Shown here one piece after another: positions 63,111 through 64,000 of a DNA stretch of 64,000 bases. The notes under the pieces were generated by a model. It saw nothing but the letters and a program-made list of their open reading frames with translations, ran no database searches and was not told the origin of the DNA. Location of the stretch: positions 122,152,707 to 122,216,706 of the forward strand of contig OZ020592.1 in the NCBI GenBank assembly GCA_963971535.1. The letters run 5' to 3'. The DNA is from Notolepis coatsorum (taxonomy: Eukaryota > Chordata > Actinopteri > Aulopiformes > Paralepididae). The translations under genes were made by a program, and so were the position numbers. Positions within the stretch are counted from its first letter, which is position 1, and each line of letters opens with the position of its first letter.

Positions 63111-63557
63111 TTGGAGAGGAATGTGTATAGCAGCATTTTTATTGGCTGCAGTATTAGTCTCTGCCTCTGGGAGGAGCTGTTTAGCTGCTGTAATGATGAC
63201 ATTGTATCAGACCCCTTAATGGATTCCAGACACAAACGCAGTGTAACTCAACAGCCTTGAAGAGTGTGTGTGTTTCTGTATTTCCACCTCTGACACCTGC
63301 GATGTGTCGCCGCCTGAGCCCGTGTACACGTTTCTCGTTCCTGGCGGACATGAGAATTCAGAGCAGACGCTCTCACCTTCCCATGTTTGATAAGAAGATA
63401 AGTCCCTGGTGTGGAGGAGGGACATAAGGCTTATCTCTGACACTATATTATTATGTTATATTGCCCTGCGCACGCTTCATATCCAGGTCAACTCCCACAC
63501 GTAAAGCCACAGTAAAAGTACCCTCCATCATGTCTCAGAAAGTATTCCACACGTACT
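63111..63557. other. No gene seen (IPO11 intron)
   Basis: Unique-looking intron sequence without recognised coding or repeat features. Confidence 0.45.
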
Positions 63558-64000
63558 GGTTCAACTTCAACTTCAAATTACTTTATTTTCCTTTCGGAAC
63601 TTCACTTGTGCAGCGTTTAAAAGACAAACATACAGTGACAATACATAGACACTCACCACTATAAAAAAAAACACCAACTACATTAAAACTACAGTACTTA
63701 AACTTAAGCATGTTATATTAAAATCCATAATGGAGCAATTCTATATGTATATAAATAATAATAATACAGGTGATATGTGTCCATCAGGTGGAAGGGGAGT
63801 CTATTTCAGCAGTCTGATGGAGGTTGGCACGAAGCTACCTAAGCCCCTTTTGTTCAGTGTTGAAGCTCTGCATCGACGGCTTGAGGGCATTCGTTTGTAA
63901 TGGGTGTGAAGGGTGTGTGTGTGTTGTCCTCAACTATTTGAGAGGCCTTCTTAACTGTCCGTTTCTTGTGGATCTGATTGGTTATCTGATCTCCTCTTCC
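63558..64000 (-). mobile_element. LINE 3' end with GAAGTT-type tail (continues past the window)
   Basis: The plus strand starts with TTCAACTTCAACTTCAAATT, the reverse of a (TTGAAG)n tail. Around 63820-63900 the minus strand encodes MPSSRRCRASTLNKRGLGSF and SIRLLK before a stop, a LINE C-terminus like the one at 43307. The rest lies beyond the right edge. Confidence 0.7.

Larger units (their letters stand above)
56999..64000 (+). other. ipo11: IPO11 next intron (continues past the window)
   Basis: No exon matching the following importin-11 segment was found from 57000 to the right edge, although 200 bases are unknown (59524-59723). The intron is therefore probably at least 7 kb. Confidence 0.7.

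Overview
This window looks like a ray-finned (teleost) fish chromosome segment. It is eukaryotic because the only host gene recognised with confidence is split into exons with GT/AG splice sites. The teleost assignment rests on the mix of mobile elements: a Mag/Jule-like Ty3/Gypsy element, an L1/Tx1-type LINE, L2/CR1/Rex-type LINE tails, tRNA-derived SINEs, many hAT elements with 8-bp target-site duplications (TSDs), and TTAA-flanked piggyBac-like elements. The species cannot be named from this sequence. Nearly all the remaining sequence is transposable elements, mostly nested, or tandem repeats.

Layout. 1-800: the C-terminal end of an uncharacterised protein gene and a partial second copy of its 3' end split by a small hAT-like element. 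0.9-4.5 kb: LINE remnants, a 147-bp tandem repeat, a palindromic minisatellite and a tRNA-like module. 4.478-9.376 kb: a complete Ty3/Gypsy element on the minus strand with two LTRs, tRNA-Leu-type primer site, purine tract, 5-bp TSD and a gag-pol frame broken by an 8-bp tandem duplication. 9.4-18.1 kb: a foldback element, SINEs, a LINE tail, a 28-bp minisatellite and a large element with a nested hAT-like insertion. 18.1-24.1 kb: a 49-bp minisatellite of about 120-125 units with a higher-order repeat, ended by two hAT insertions, one carrying a transposase C-terminal frame. 25.8-37.3 kb: nested hAT and piggyBac-like elements. 37.9-43.3 kb: an L1/Tx1-type LINE on the minus strand with frameshifted ORF1 and ORF2.

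45.0-57.0 kb: two coding exons of importin-11 (IPO11) on the plus strand. The start-codon exon is at 45038-45177 and the next at 56898-56998, joining in phase across an 11.7-kb intron. That intron holds several minisatellites, hAT, SINE, LINE and piggyBac-like insertions. Its first 250 bp is a tandem duplication of the exon/intron junction, and its last 680 bp is a minisatellite running into the splice acceptor. 57-64 kb: the following intron, with (CT)n tracts, piggyBac-like elements, a 200-N assembly gap and LINE fragments; the next IPO11 exon was not found.

No undescribed multi-gene system is visible. The most interesting signals are the splice-site-anchored minisatellites of IPO11, a piggyBac-like family in which each of three long copies carries a near-ideal CTCF-type motif, the higher-order 49-bp satellite, and several element families whose history can be read from exact TSDs and, once, from an internal empty site.
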